A program made the translations under genes and the position numbers. A DNA stretch of 64,000 nucleotides from Phycisphaerales bacterium (GTDB taxonomy: Bacteria > Planctomycetota > Phycisphaerae > Phycisphaerales > UBA1924), in NCBI GenBank assembly GCA_007693785.1, contig RECY01000028.1, forward strand, positions 62,001 to 126,000, read 5' to 3'. Shown here one piece after another: positions 49,501-57,610 of this stretch (its first letter is position 1; every line of letters starts with the position of its first letter). A model generated the notes under the pieces. That model saw only the letters and a program-made list of their open reading frames with translations, did not search any database and had not been told where the DNA came from.

Positions 49501-50722
49501 TCTCGCCGAGCGCGAGCTCCGCGTCGGCGAGGAGGAACCAGGCGAGCTCGTTGGTGAGGTCGCGCTCGAGGATGTTGCGGAAGGTGACGCGGGCGCCGGC
49601 GGGGTTGCCGCTGTCGAGCTGGCGGAAGCCGTCGATGAGCTGGACCCATGTGCGGGCCTCGGCGGTGCTCCGCCCGCGGAGGCGGGAGAGCAGCGGGGAG
49701 GCCTCGCCCTCGCCGATCGCCGAATCGAGGAAGGCGCTCCAGCCCAGCTCACGGTCGGTGCTTTCGAGCAGCGCCGGGCGGACGGTCGCCGCGATGCGGA
49801 GCGCCTCGGCGGGCTCCCCGTTCTTCCAGGCGCGCTCGGCCGCGACGAGGACGGCCGACGCCTCGGCGTCGGTCCCCGTTGCGAGCGCCACGGCCTCGTC
49901 CGAGCGTTCCTGGAGCCCCAGCGCGTCGAACAAACGCAGCGCCACGCCCAGCAGACGCGGGCTCTCGGCGACGGGCTCGAGATCGAGCGACTCCGCGGCG
50001 GCCTGCGACTCGTTGAGCATCCCCGCACGCTGGTAGGCGACCGCCTGAAGGAGGCGGAGCGTCGTGAGATGCGCGGGTGAGGGCGACTCCTCTTCGATCC
50101 GCGCCCCGAACTCCGACGCGATCATCGCAGGGTTATCGCCCAGGTCCACGCGACGGTTCATCACGAAGGCCTGCGCGTCGAACAGGTCCGGGTAGTACTC
50201 GGCGATGCGGGCGATCGCGCCCCGGGCGGCCTCGGTGTTGCCCAGCGACTGGTTCAGCACCGCGACGACCGCGAGCGCATCACGGTCGGTCTCATCCAGC
50301 TCGAGCAAACGGTCGGCCGTCGCCAACGCTTCGGTGCGCTGCGCGAGCTGGACTTCCAGCTCGAGCGCCAGGCGGAGGGCGTCCTCGTTCCGCGGCTCGA
50401 TCGCCAGCACCTGGCGGACCATGCCGAGCGCCTGTCCGAGGTGGGTGCCGCGCTCGTCGGGCACGCGACGTCGGGAGTCCGCGACGGCGAGCCATGCCTC
50501 GGTGTCGTTTCGGTCAGAGGCGATGTAACGCCCGAGATTGCGCGTCGCGTCCTCGTACCGCTCTTCCGCGTACGCGGTCATGCCCAGCTCGCGGGCGGCG
50601 AGGCGCGTCCGCTCCGCGTTCGCCTGGCGGACCGTGAAGAGCACGGCGACCCCGCCGCCGAGCAGCAGAACGACCAGGCACAGGATCAGCAGGCGTCGCT
50701 TGGCCTTGGTGGACATCGGCAT
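46538..50722 (-). CDS. Giant TPR-repeat protein of the exopolysaccharide locus
   Basis: A 1394-residue protein with one N-terminal transmembrane anchor (about 10-28) and then TPR-type helical repeats to the end (e.g. 'AYAEERYEDATRNLGRYIASDRNDTEAWLAVAD', 'AYLAQNQAAQAEAML', 'ALAKLRTGDAPGAEASFREALRLAPEQQ'). Exosortase loci in proteobacteria often encode a large TPR protein of comparable role (PrsT type), thought to scaffold export of polysaccharide or sorted proteins. The anchor suggests a periplasmic solenoid. GGGAG upstream supports ATG 50722. It is last in the minus-strand run that starts with the exosortase, 42 nt after the sugar transferase gene. Confidence 0.85.
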   Translation of the reverse strand: MPMSTKAKRRLLILCLVVLLLGGGVAVLFTVRQANAERTRLAARELGMTAYAEERYEDATRNLGRYIASDRNDTEAWLAVADSRRRVPDERGTHLGQALGMVRQVLAIEPRNEDALRLALELEVQLAQRTEALATADRLLELDETDRDALAVVAVLNQSLGNTEAARGAIARIAEYYPDLFDAQAFVMNRRVDLGDNPAMIASEFGARIEEESPSPAHLTTLRLLQAVAYQRAGMLNESQAAAESLDLEPVAESPRLLGVALRLFDALGLQERSDEAVALATGTDAEASAVLVAAERAWKNGEPAEALRIAATVRPALLESTDRELGWSAFLDSAIGEGEASPLLSRLRGRSTAEARTWVQLIDGFRQLDSGNPAGARVTFRNILERDLTNELAWFLLADAELALGETRAAVDAYRQTVRNDPRWLTAHLRLVDTMLSVNDPRGARDAAADALRVFPRQAILLDGWLRATVRLSQGGGLMPEELASAVDFVERLSVAAPEDGRLLAELAKLRLVAGDVRIAESITERLLDEERSLPPQRAAELVAFFRARGLTPDPRLVAIGESAVAASPFDQALAALAAGRADEGRRVLATYAESAETPEAQRMGQLWGALYKDRAGDPDASEALAEVSQRHPDDARLQLAVLNTESIWRAPDAAQRAIGRLRELTGENATNWKIFEARRLLTVDRTERQAAAVATLLGPVLRNDAQNVQALLLMSDAMSVLDDRDNALQYLGRAVEADPNRTDLLPPYVAALQAAGRESEAQGVLRRFADEVNLPLAARRSRADLLARQGMIARALDEYDAIVDETDAWNDRLRLANLLVQTGRLPDAAPIYERLLEEQGEETGVLQGAAEYHAILGNMDRAAEIASAMTDTDALRQRFIAQLEARYGDPSRADEAFQSIVASGSGGPLAHMALIRHRASVGDLAGARAAAETGAAAHPDNERLGQLSRLLESASVFDDPSETLPATMLMLANLPSGAGPDALLRVGVQVTPSGMSDRARADLRRVIQDHPALFEAAALHAALFVHAGELEEAGRIYRNAAARMPSNPAPLAALTEVLLAGNRLEAAAVAANDWRARLTADPIQADLVLAQIDARLERWSAVQNALEPHRDRLLAAADQTSTGVVLLARAYLAQNQAAQAEAMLGDRITSDPRWARAALQIAQSSPDRSIIRAWIRQASETLGGSDMSPEDTAAVTIAWFDLAQRTRHGQDRQNVLDTASRLSDDQQDQLGVTTLVAVVAEQLDQRELALSSYRRVIDAGSTNPVIFNNFAYLLLGDDDHDGREALRFAERATAQAADFPIEARASFLDTLALAKLRTGDAPGAEASFREALRLAPEQQRLRIGLAEAFLAQNRPGEAREILADLGTIRTSEMGDRVLQRLERIRRELTGGR

Positions 50723-50764
50723 CGGTGGGCTCCCTCGGTGCGGCGGCGCGCGGGTGCGCCGCGG

Positions 50765-52204
50765 TCAGTCCGCGATGATCTTGCGGACGGTTTCGTAGAT
50801 GATCCACAGGTCCATCGTCCAGCTCTCGTGCTGGACGTACTCCAGGTCGTAGCGGATCCATTCCTGGAAATCGGTCTGCGGCTCGCGCGTGCGCCGCACC
50901 TGCCAGAGCCCCGTGACCCCCGGGCGGACGCTCAGGCGCGCCTCGCGCCACGCGGGGCAGAACTGGTTTTCCTTGTCGGGGCTCGGTCGCGGGCCGACGA
51001 CGCTCATGTGCCCCAGCAGCACGTTCCAGAACTGCGGCAGCTCGTCGATCTGCAGCTTCCGGAAGAGCTTGCCGACCCTGAGCAGACGCGGGTCATTCTC
51101 GATGAAAAACTGCGGGCCGTCGGCCTGGTTGGCCTTCTGCAACTCGGCCTTCATCTGCTCGGCGTCGCGGCGCATCGTCCGGAACTTGTAGCACGGGAAC
51201 TCGCGCCCGTGCAGCGTCTGGCGGACGTGCGCAAAGAAGAACGGACGCTTGTCTTCACGCCAGATCAGGAACATCACGATCGGGTACAGCCACGACGTCC
51301 CGACCAGCACCGCGAGCGCAAAGAAGATGTCGAACAGGCGCTTGGTGACCCGGCGCAGGCGACGACGACGCACCCGCGGGACCATCCGCCACCCCGGGGC
51401 ACGCATCTCCTCCCACGCGATCGGGGCGGGCTGCGGGCGTTTGCCCGGCGCGTCGGCGATCACCCGAGGGCCCACCAGCACCTGACCGGGGTGCAGCTTG
51501 ACCCCCGCGCCCAGCCAGAGCGGGCCCACGAGACGCACGCCCTCCGGCGGACGCGTGCTCTGGTGCGCCCAGACGCCCTCGGCGTACTCGTACACCCCGT
51601 CCAGAAGCCCGGGGAGGTGACGCCAGTGCGCGATCAGGTGTTCCACCGCGTCGGCGACGTCGCTCGGATCGTCGTGGTGATAGACCGAGCCGTCCAGGCT
51701 GACCGGATAGACCCTGTCTCGCCCGGCCTTTTCCCGCAGCGCGTGGTAGGCCCGGACCGGGTGCTCGCCCTCGGCCCAATGCTCGGCGAGCTTCGCGTTG
51801 GTGGTGATCGTCAGGTGCAGCGCCGGGCGGTCGCCCTCGTGGTAGTGGCGACGGATCGCGATCAGACGTCCCTCGGGGTCGGCCTCGACGCGCTCGGTGT
51901 AGCGCGACGCCGTCCCGTCGCTGACACGGACGCGCACCAGCGGGGGCTGGACCCACCGCAGGTCGCGCATGACCTTGGCGAGGTCGAACCGGACCAGGTC
52001 GTTCTCGCCGAGCAGGAGGTAGGCCGCGGGCCCGCGACGATCGACCGAGCCCGCGCCCGTGCCGAGGCGGACGGCCTGCACGCGCTTGGAGGCCCACCAG
52101 CGGTCGTGCAGGTCTCGCACGCGCAAGCCCCAGACCGTCGGCTCGCCGACGGACGGGCGGCCTGGGTCGGGCTGAGCAACGGCTTGGGTCAAGGTCTGGG
52201 TCAC
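50765..52204 (-). CDS. Polyprenyl-phosphate sugar-1-phosphate transferase
   Basis: A 479-residue protein whose C-terminal 200 residues are a bacterial sugar transferase (PF02397 type): a membrane-associated helix 'KRLFDIFFALAVLVGTSW', 'FPCYKFRTMRRDAEQ', 'DELPQFWNVLLGHMSVVGPRP' and 'RPGVTGLWQV', the catalytic and phosphoprenol-binding motifs. It starts polysaccharide assembly by putting a sugar-1-phosphate on undecaprenyl phosphate. The N-terminal 280 residues are soluble and lack the usual four helices of WbaP-type enzymes. Around 225-245 they contain a short hexapeptide-like stretch (GVRLVGPLWLGAGVKLHPGQVLVGP), possibly regulatory. The GTG start has no Shine-Dalgarno site. Confidence 0.88.
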   Translation of the reverse strand: MTQTLTQAVAQPDPGRPSVGEPTVWGLRVRDLHDRWWASKRVQAVRLGTGAGSVDRRGPAAYLLLGENDLVRFDLAKVMRDLRWVQPPLVRVRVSDGTASRYTERVEADPEGRLIAIRRHYHEGDRPALHLTITTNAKLAEHWAEGEHPVRAYHALREKAGRDRVYPVSLDGSVYHHDDPSDVADAVEHLIAHWRHLPGLLDGVYEYAEGVWAHQSTRPPEGVRLVGPLWLGAGVKLHPGQVLVGPRVIADAPGKRPQPAPIAWEEMRAPGWRMVPRVRRRRLRRVTKRLFDIFFALAVLVGTSWLYPIVMFLIWREDKRPFFFAHVRQTLHGREFPCYKFRTMRRDAEQMKAELQKANQADGPQFFIENDPRLLRVGKLFRKLQIDELPQFWNVLLGHMSVVGPRPSPDKENQFCPAWREARLSVRPGVTGLWQVRRTREPQTDFQEWIRYDLEYVQHESWTMDLWIIYETVRKIIAD

Positions 52205-52267
52205 GTGTGAAACGATGCGGGGTGAGTGTCGGCGTGTCTCTCGGGTCGCGATGGGGCGGGTGAAGTT

Positions 52268-54544
52268 TTAGGCGGTGGGCTCGCTGGTCTCGCGTTCGAG
52301 CCCGCGAGTGCTGGCGGCGGTCGCCAGGCGTCGCCGGGTGCGGCGCGATTGCTCGGAGCTCTGGTTGCTCTCACCGCGGGGGTCGATCGAGCGGATCGAC
52401 CAGGAGTTGAGCGACGCGGGGCTGATACTCCCCTTGAGGTCGTCCCACGAGGCCCGGTTGAAGACGAGCCCGGCGCAGGAAGCGTGGAGCGAGTCCAGGC
52501 GCGCGAGCGCGGCACGGATGAGCCCGAGCTTCTGCCCGCTCGCGACGGTGAGGATGACCTGGTCGGAGGCGGAGGCCGCGAGGCTGGCGTCGAGACTGCC
52601 GAGCAGCGGGCCGGTGTCGATGAGAACGATGTCGAAGCGTCCGCGTGCGGCGTCGAGGACGTGGGCGAGCCGGTCGCCGCCGAGGCGTTCGGGCTCCGGG
52701 TCCTTCTCGGCGCCGATGGGCATCGCAAAGAGCGTGGGGCTGGTGGTGGGGTGGATCATGTCGTCCACTTGGGCGCCTTCTTCGAGCGCTTCCCAGAGCC
52801 CGGGCTGCCCGTCGAGGTCGAGCTGGCGTGTCAGCCCGCTCGCGACGAGGTCCGCGTCGATGACCAGGGTGCGCTGCCCGACGGCGGCGAAGGAGAGGCC
52901 GAGGGCGTAGGTGAGGCTGGTCTTGCCGTCGCCGGAGGTCGGGCTGGTGAGCGTGTAGACGCGGGGCCCGCCGCCGGAGCGGACGCGGGCGACGTGGAGG
53001 AGGTTTCGGAGGTGGTGGATGCTGAGGGCGGCCGAGCCGTCGCCCTCGTCGCTGTCGAGGTCGGGGATGACGCCGATGAGCGGGGCGCGCCGGATGAAGG
53101 GTTCGAAGTCGTCGATGTAGCGGACGCCGGTGCGGAGGAACCCGATGAGCCCGATGAGCCCGACGCCGAGCCCGAAGCCGCCCATTGCGCCCGCGGCGGC
53201 GAGGGGGAGGCGCCGGTCGGTCGAGGGGCGCAGCGGTGTGTCGCCGGGCTGGGCGATCACGACGCGGGCGATGTCGGCGTTGCGCGATTCGGCGCGGAGC
53301 ATCTGGAGGCGGACCTGGTTGTTTTCCAGAAGGCTCTCGGCGCTCCGGATCGAGTTCCGCTCGCTCTCGATCTCATTGCGGGTGTTGTTGAGGTCGTTGA
53401 CCTCGGTGCGGAGCAGGTCTCGCCGGCGGGCGGCGTCTTCGAGCTGGGCCTCAAGTTGAGCTGCGTTGCCACGCCCGCTGAGGACCCCGGCCCCGAGGCC
53501 GTTGTCCGGGCCGGCGGCGGCGAGGTTGTCGATGTCGAGCCGCCCCTGGAGCTCGCCGACGCGGTCTTGGAGCTGTTGCTCAAGGATCTGGATGCGTCGC
53601 TGCACGCTCCGGACGTCGCGGTGGTTCTCGCCCAGCCGGAGCCGCCGGGTATCGAGCTCGCGCCGGAGCAGGCGGAGCTGCGTGACCATCTCGCCGGTCT
53701 GCTGAGGATCGGCCTCGGCGAGCATGTCGAGCGGAAAATCCTCGATGCGGTTCGGGCGTGAGGAAGCGCCGTTCTCGGGATCGCTCTCACCGGCGACGGT
53801 GCGGGCGCTGGCGAGCGCGAACTCGAGCTGCCCGACGTAAGCGTTGAACTGGGCGAGCTGATCGACCTTTTGCTGGTGCATGCGGGCAAGGTCGCTGGTG
53901 CCGTAGCGTTGGCTCAGGCGCTGGACGCGGTTGTTGGATTCGTTGATGAGGCGTTGGAGGCGTCGGACCTCGTCGTCAAGATCGCGTTCGGTCTGGGTGC
54001 GCGTGACGCCGCTGCCCTCGCCGAAGAGGCTCATGTAGGCGTTCAGGACGGCATCGGTCGCCTGCTTGGCGACGACGGGGTCCTCGTGAATGAACGAGAC
54101 GTGGAGCACCTCGCCGGATCGCGGGACGATGACCGCGAGGCCGCTGTCGAGCTTGCTGGCCCCCTCGGGCCCGGCGGGCCAGCGGTCGGGAAGTTGTCTG
54201 GCGAGCGACTCGCTCGCCATGTCGAGGGTGCGTCGGCTGCGGAGGAAGGTCGCCTGGGTCTGCTTGTAGCTCTCGAAGGCGGGGATGACCTCTTCGATGG
54301 GGTAGAGGGTGGTTTCGATGCGGGCGCGGATCTGGAGCAGGGCCTGGCTCTGGTAGAGAGGGGGCAGGGCGTTGAAGCCGACGAAGGCGAGCGGGGCCGC
54401 GAGGGCGACGCCGAGGGCGATCGCGATCAGGTAGCGTCCGCGGAGGGCGCGGTGGACAAGCTTGATCGGGTTGGGCGCGGCTTCGGCGCCCTCGCCGCCC
54501 TCGCCCGGGGGCAGCGCGTTGAACTCCCGATAATCATCCCGCAT
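52268..54544 (-). CDS. Wzz chain-length determinant / BY-kinase-type ATPase without tyrosine cluster
   Basis: A 758-residue polysaccharide co-polymerase. A Wzz domain begins with TM1 at about 38-58 and contains a long periplasmic coiled-coil (about 170-410). TM2 lies near 440-465. The cytoplasmic kinase-like domain has Walker A SPTSGDGKTS (about 530-540), A' motif LVIDADL and Walker B IVLIDTGP. It should control chain length and export through a Wza/Wzy-type machinery. The C-terminal tail (about 705-758) is rich in Ser, Arg and Thr but has no tyrosine, unlike standard BY-kinases. ATG 54544 overlaps epsI by 11 nt and follows GGGAG with good spacing. Confidence 0.9.
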   Translation of the reverse strand: MRDDYREFNALPPGEGGEGAEAAPNPIKLVHRALRGRYLIAIALGVALAAPLAFVGFNALPPLYQSQALLQIRARIETTLYPIEEVIPAFESYKQTQATFLRSRRTLDMASESLARQLPDRWPAGPEGASKLDSGLAVIVPRSGEVLHVSFIHEDPVVAKQATDAVLNAYMSLFGEGSGVTRTQTERDLDDEVRRLQRLINESNNRVQRLSQRYGTSDLARMHQQKVDQLAQFNAYVGQLEFALASARTVAGESDPENGASSRPNRIEDFPLDMLAEADPQQTGEMVTQLRLLRRELDTRRLRLGENHRDVRSVQRRIQILEQQLQDRVGELQGRLDIDNLAAAGPDNGLGAGVLSGRGNAAQLEAQLEDAARRRDLLRTEVNDLNNTRNEIESERNSIRSAESLLENNQVRLQMLRAESRNADIARVVIAQPGDTPLRPSTDRRLPLAAAGAMGGFGLGVGLIGLIGFLRTGVRYIDDFEPFIRRAPLIGVIPDLDSDEGDGSAALSIHHLRNLLHVARVRSGGGPRVYTLTSPTSGDGKTSLTYALGLSFAAVGQRTLVIDADLVASGLTRQLDLDGQPGLWEALEEGAQVDDMIHPTTSPTLFAMPIGAEKDPEPERLGGDRLAHVLDAARGRFDIVLIDTGPLLGSLDASLAASASDQVILTVASGQKLGLIRAALARLDSLHASCAGLVFNRASWDDLKGSISPASLNSWSIRSIDPRGESNQSSEQSRRTRRRLATAASTRGLERETSEPTA

Positions 54545-55316
54545 GGTCAACTCCCGCTCGGATCGTGCGGATCACCGGCTCCAGGGCCGAGAAGAACGCC
54601 CGGTGAACCTCGTCTCGTTCGTCATCGGGCATCGACGCGGGCGTGATGACCTGCACCTGGGCCGCCCCGAGCCCGGACCGCTCGGCCGACCGCGCCACAC
54701 GCTCCACCGCCGACATATCCAGCACCACTTCGCCCCCCAGCCCGGGGAGGACGAAGAGGTTGGCGACGACCATCCCGTCCCGGTTCAAGCTCCCGCCCAC
54801 TTCCTCCGGGCGGGTGAACTCGTAGCGCATCGCGGGGAGCAGCGATCGCCCGACGGGCACGCTCGCCTGCGCTCGGCGCTGCATCAGCCACCCGTGGGCG
54901 GGGTAGCAGACCGGCGGGTAGTGCCCGTTCATGTCGCGCGCGTCGCCGCAGTGAACCACCAGCACGCTGACGGCCTGCTGGGTCACGGGATCGACGTACC
55001 GGCGCTGGAGAATCTTGTTCGGGCGGAGCAGCATCGTCGCCGCCTCCTGCACCTCGGCGTCCTGCCCGATCCATCGCCCGATCCGGTAGGGCATCGCTTC
55101 GATCTCGGTCTTGACCTCGAGGAAGTAGGCGTCGGTCCCGGCGATCTGACGCGGCTGAAACCCGCCGATCAGCAGCACGCCCAGCAGCGCCAGCAACGCC
55201 AGAAACGGGGCGGCGGCGTGCACGCCGGGAAGCGGGCCCCGGGAGCGCGAGCCTCGGGCGGGCGGGTGCCGCGTCGCGGGGCGCTCGGCGTTCGGGCTTT
55301 CGATGGCGGGGGGCAT
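54534..55316 (-). CDS. EpsI family exosortase-associated protein
   Basis: A 260-residue protein with one N-terminal transmembrane helix (about 36-53) and a periplasmic domain of the EpsI/exosortase-associated type: 'MPYRIGRWIGQDAEVQEAATMLLRPNKILQRRYVDP', 'VVHCGDARDMNGHYPPVCYPAHGW' and a hydrophobic strand ending 'GMVVANLFVLP'. EpsI proteins are encoded next to, or fused with, exosortases and act in exopolysaccharide and protein sorting, by an unknown mechanism. The start is ATG 55316, 2 nt after the exosortase stop. Upstream codons in the frame overlap the exosortase gene and are rejected. Confidence 0.87.
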   Translation of the reverse strand: MPPAIESPNAERPATRHPPARGSRSRGPLPGVHAAAPFLALLALLGVLLIGGFQPRQIAGTDAYFLEVKTEIEAMPYRIGRWIGQDAEVQEAATMLLRPNKILQRRYVDPVTQQAVSVLVVHCGDARDMNGHYPPVCYPAHGWLMQRRAQASVPVGRSLLPAMRYEFTRPEEVGGSLNRDGMVVANLFVLPGLGGEVVLDMSAVERVARSAERSGLGAAQVQVITPASMPDDERDEVHRAFFSALEPVIRTIRAGVDHAG

Positions 55317-55318
55317 GG

Positions 55319-56185
55319 TCAATCCTCCGAGACCGCGTAGGGCGTGATCGGGAGTTCGAGCCAGCGGAGAATCCCCATGATTCCCATCAGCATCCCCCAG
55401 GCGACCAAAAGCATGAGCCACCCGCTCCAGTCGTGGAACAGGTCGGCGGTGTTCACATCGGTGTAGCCGTACATGAGCACGGTCGGCACGAGGCGGATGA
55501 TGTTGGCGATCAGCGCGAGCAGCGGGCTGAGCGCGAGGATGAGCACGCGGACCCAGGCCCGCATGGGGACGAGGAAGACGAAGACGTAGGAGACCAGCGC
55601 AAGCGCCGCGACCATGCGCATCCCGTTGCACGCCTCGGCGACCGCAACCTCGATCTCGTTGATCGCGAGCACGTTGCCCGCCTGGCTGACGGGGACGGCG
55701 AACAGGTCGAGGAACCACTTGGTCGAGGCCGCGGTCGCTTCCTGGAGCGGGATCGAGATCTGCTGGCGGATGCGCCCGGGGATGGGCATGAGGAACACGA
55801 GCACGCCGAATGCCGGCGCGAAGTGGCGGATCGCGTCGGGCCCGATCACGCTGAGCACCGCGCCGAGCGCGATGATCAGCACGCCGAGGTCGCGGAAGAG
55901 GTCGTACGCGGCGGCGTACCCGAAAGCCGCCAGGGCCCAGCCCAGACAAAGGATGACGGGCCCCCCGAGCCACGGGCGGGGCTTGCAGAGGCGCAGGCGT
56001 GAGCGTCTCGCCCAGACCAGGATCGCCGCCGCCGGGAGGGCGAGGAAGATGTGCGACTGCTCCTCGCTGCGAATCGCGAAGCGGAAGATCTCGATCCAGA
56101 CGCCTTGGGTCGCGAAGATAGCGAGCGCAACGAGCCCGGAAACGGCGACGCCGTCCCAGAACCGCCAGCCGCGGCGACCTGTCAT
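55319..56185 (-). CDS. Exosortase/archaeosortase family transpeptidase
   Basis: A 288-residue polytopic protein with about eight membrane helices. The catalytic triad of exosortases is visible: C186 in EACNGMR, R231 in ANIIRLVPTVLMYGY and H251 in LFHDWSGW. Exosortases cleave PEP-CTERM-type sorting signals at the outer face of the membrane and attach the protein to a carrier or surface polymer. The common 'EACSGLR' form is changed to EACNGMR, a subgroup difference. Start ATG 56185 is favoured by a CATAGT hexamer 6 nt upstream and the lack of sequence conservation in the 6-codon GTG extension. No protein with a clear PEP-CTERM tail is encoded in the window. Confidence 0.88.
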   Translation of the reverse strand: MTGRRGWRFWDGVAVSGLVALAIFATQGVWIEIFRFAIRSEEQSHIFLALPAAAILVWARRSRLRLCKPRPWLGGPVILCLGWALAAFGYAAAYDLFRDLGVLIIALGAVLSVIGPDAIRHFAPAFGVLVFLMPIPGRIRQQISIPLQEATAASTKWFLDLFAVPVSQAGNVLAINEIEVAVAEACNGMRMVAALALVSYVFVFLVPMRAWVRVLILALSPLLALIANIIRLVPTVLMYGYTDVNTADLFHDWSGWLMLLVAWGMLMGIMGILRWLELPITPYAVSED

Positions 56186-56192
56186 CGCTTCA

Positions 56193-56333
56193 CTATGCAG
56201 CACGCGAGAACGCCCCCATCCCGGGGCCCTGGCCCGGGTCGCGCGAGATCAAGACCGACCCGTCCGCGACGGCTCCCGATCCTTTGGCGCCTGCTTTCCG
56301 ATCGTTCATCCCGCTCCCAAACCCGTAAACCAT
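56193..56333 (-). CDS. Possible 46-residue small ORF before the exosortase
   Basis: ATG 56333 to TAG 56193 reads a Gly/Ala/Arg-rich 46-residue peptide (starts MVYGFGSGMNDRK, ends GMGAFSRAA). It fills the 185-nt gap between the nucleotidyltransferase-like gene and the exosortase on the same strand and ends 7 nt before the exosortase ATG, so it could couple translation. There is no good Shine-Dalgarno site and no family match, so it may not be expressed. Confidence 0.22.
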   Translation of the reverse strand: MVYGFGSGMNDRKAGAKGSGAVADGSVLISRDPGQGPGMGAFSRAA

Positions 56334-56370
56334 GGTGTCAACCCCCGGCAAACATCTGTGGCGCCATAAC

Positions 56371-57294
56371 TTATAGGACGCTCGCCCCGTCCGCGCTCCC
56401 GTTTCGAGCGTCCGCGCCCATGAGCACGAGATCGACCACATGGCCTCCCGGCTCCACCCTCGCCCCCGGGCCGACGACCGACCGGACGACCACCGCGTCC
56501 GCCCCGACCTCCGCCCCGGCGCACACGATCGAATCCCGGACGATCGCGCCCTTGCCGACCTTGACGCCGGACGCGACGACCGCGACACCGTCGTCCAAAC
56601 CCGTGGAATCACCCAGAACCGGGTGCCTCCGAAGGGTTGCGACCGCGCCTGACGCGGCGCGGGCGGCACAGACGCAGTCCTCTCTGGTGCGTAACAGCAT
56701 CGCCCCGGGTTCGCGCAGGACGTGGCACCAGACGGCGTACCCCTTCTCGCGGGCCTTGGAGAGCCATTGTTCTTTGAGATCGGTGAACCCGACTTCGGGC
56801 ACGATCGCGAGTGTGCCGGCGCGGACGAGGTAGATCCCCGCCGGGGAGCCGTCGGGGTTGGTCGCGACGGTGACGTCGGCCTGCCGCTCGGCGTGGCGAT
56901 CGGCGAAGGCGACCAGATCGGCGCCGCAGTAGCGGGCGGCTTCGGCGATCAGCAGCGTGGCATCGGGGTCTTCCGCCCCGGCGGCGTCTCGCGCGATCCC
57001 CGCCGGGCCCCGGAAGGCGTCGCGCTGGGCTTCGATTGAAAGGGCGACACCCTCGGGTGTCCAGGCGGGCTCGCGGGGCACAACGCCGTTACCGCCGTGG
57101 ATCACGCGGACGCGGAAGCCGGGGGCGAGGCGTTGTTCGAGCCCGGCGAGGCGGGCGAGCCAGAGCTCGAGCCCGGTTCGCTCGGGGGTCAGGTGGACGT
57201 CGAGCACGCTGCGCCCGAGCGCCGCGGCGATCGGGCTGGTGTTCAGCCCCCCCGCGAGGAGGACCGCTGCCGAGATGGTCGGGTTCGATGGCAT
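56371..57294 (-). CDS. Degenerate nucleotidyltransferase-like protein with left-handed beta-helix tail
   Basis: A 307-residue soluble protein. The N-terminal part begins like an NDP-sugar pyrophosphorylase (SAAVLLAGGLNTSPIAAALGRSVLDVHL), with a Gly-rich loop, but the catalytic Lys-Pro and the metal-binding Asp motif are not found. The C-terminal 85 residues have hexapeptide-like repeats (VAVVASGVKVGKGAIVRDSIVCAGAEVGADAVVVRSVVGPGARV) typical of a left-handed beta-helix. The overall layout is like mannose-1-phosphate guanylyltransferases or GlmU, but it may sense or bind sugar nucleotides instead of making them. It lies upstream of the exosortase on the same strand. The GTG one codon before ATG 57294 is an alternative start. 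Confidence 0.6.
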   Translation of the reverse strand: MPSNPTISAAVLLAGGLNTSPIAAALGRSVLDVHLTPERTGLELWLARLAGLEQRLAPGFRVRVIHGGNGVVPREPAWTPEGVALSIEAQRDAFRGPAGIARDAAGAEDPDATLLIAEAARYCGADLVAFADRHAERQADVTVATNPDGSPAGIYLVRAGTLAIVPEVGFTDLKEQWLSKAREKGYAVWCHVLREPGAMLLRTREDCVCAARAASGAVATLRRHPVLGDSTGLDDGVAVVASGVKVGKGAIVRDSIVCAGAEVGADAVVVRSVVGPGARVEPGGHVVDLVLMGADARNGSADGASVL

Positions 57295-57610
57295 CACATG
57301 CAGGCCGAAGTGGTGATGGTCGGCCGACCGCTCCCCCTGTGCCGAGCCCCCGCGCGACGATCCGCGGCTGGCGATGGGCTCAACATCGGCCGAGTCCTCC
57401 CGTCGCGTTGGCTCGCTTTGCGGAGCGACGACGGACCCACCCGGGGATTATCGGAGCCTCACCGCGACCGCGACCGCGACGCCGACGCGGGCGGGCGCAC
57501 GGACATATCTTGTCACATGTTGCGCCCGGGGCCACCCGGGCGGGGCGTCGCACACCACTTGCCGCCCGCGAGCCGCCCGATCATCGACCCGTATTCGAAA
57601 GTTGTCGCCC
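57295..57610. promoter_or_regulatory. Divergent promoter region of the nucleotidyltransferase-like gene and wecB
   Basis: This 316-nt gap has no supported gene. For wecB, TATCTT at 57506-57511 is a plausible -10, giving a leader of about 93 nt. For the minus strand, GATAAT at 57452-57447 is a 5-of-6 match to the -10 consensus and would give a leader of about 145 nt. Three tandem ACCGCG units lie near 57459-57476. No clear -35 elements are visible. Confidence 0.35.

Noticed and set aside
56336-56341. Perfect -35 TTGACA on the minus strand before the exosortase
   Set aside because: No -10-like hexamer lies 15-19 nt downstream, and the hexamer is inside a run of G residues and a possible small ORF. 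Not enough for a promoter call.
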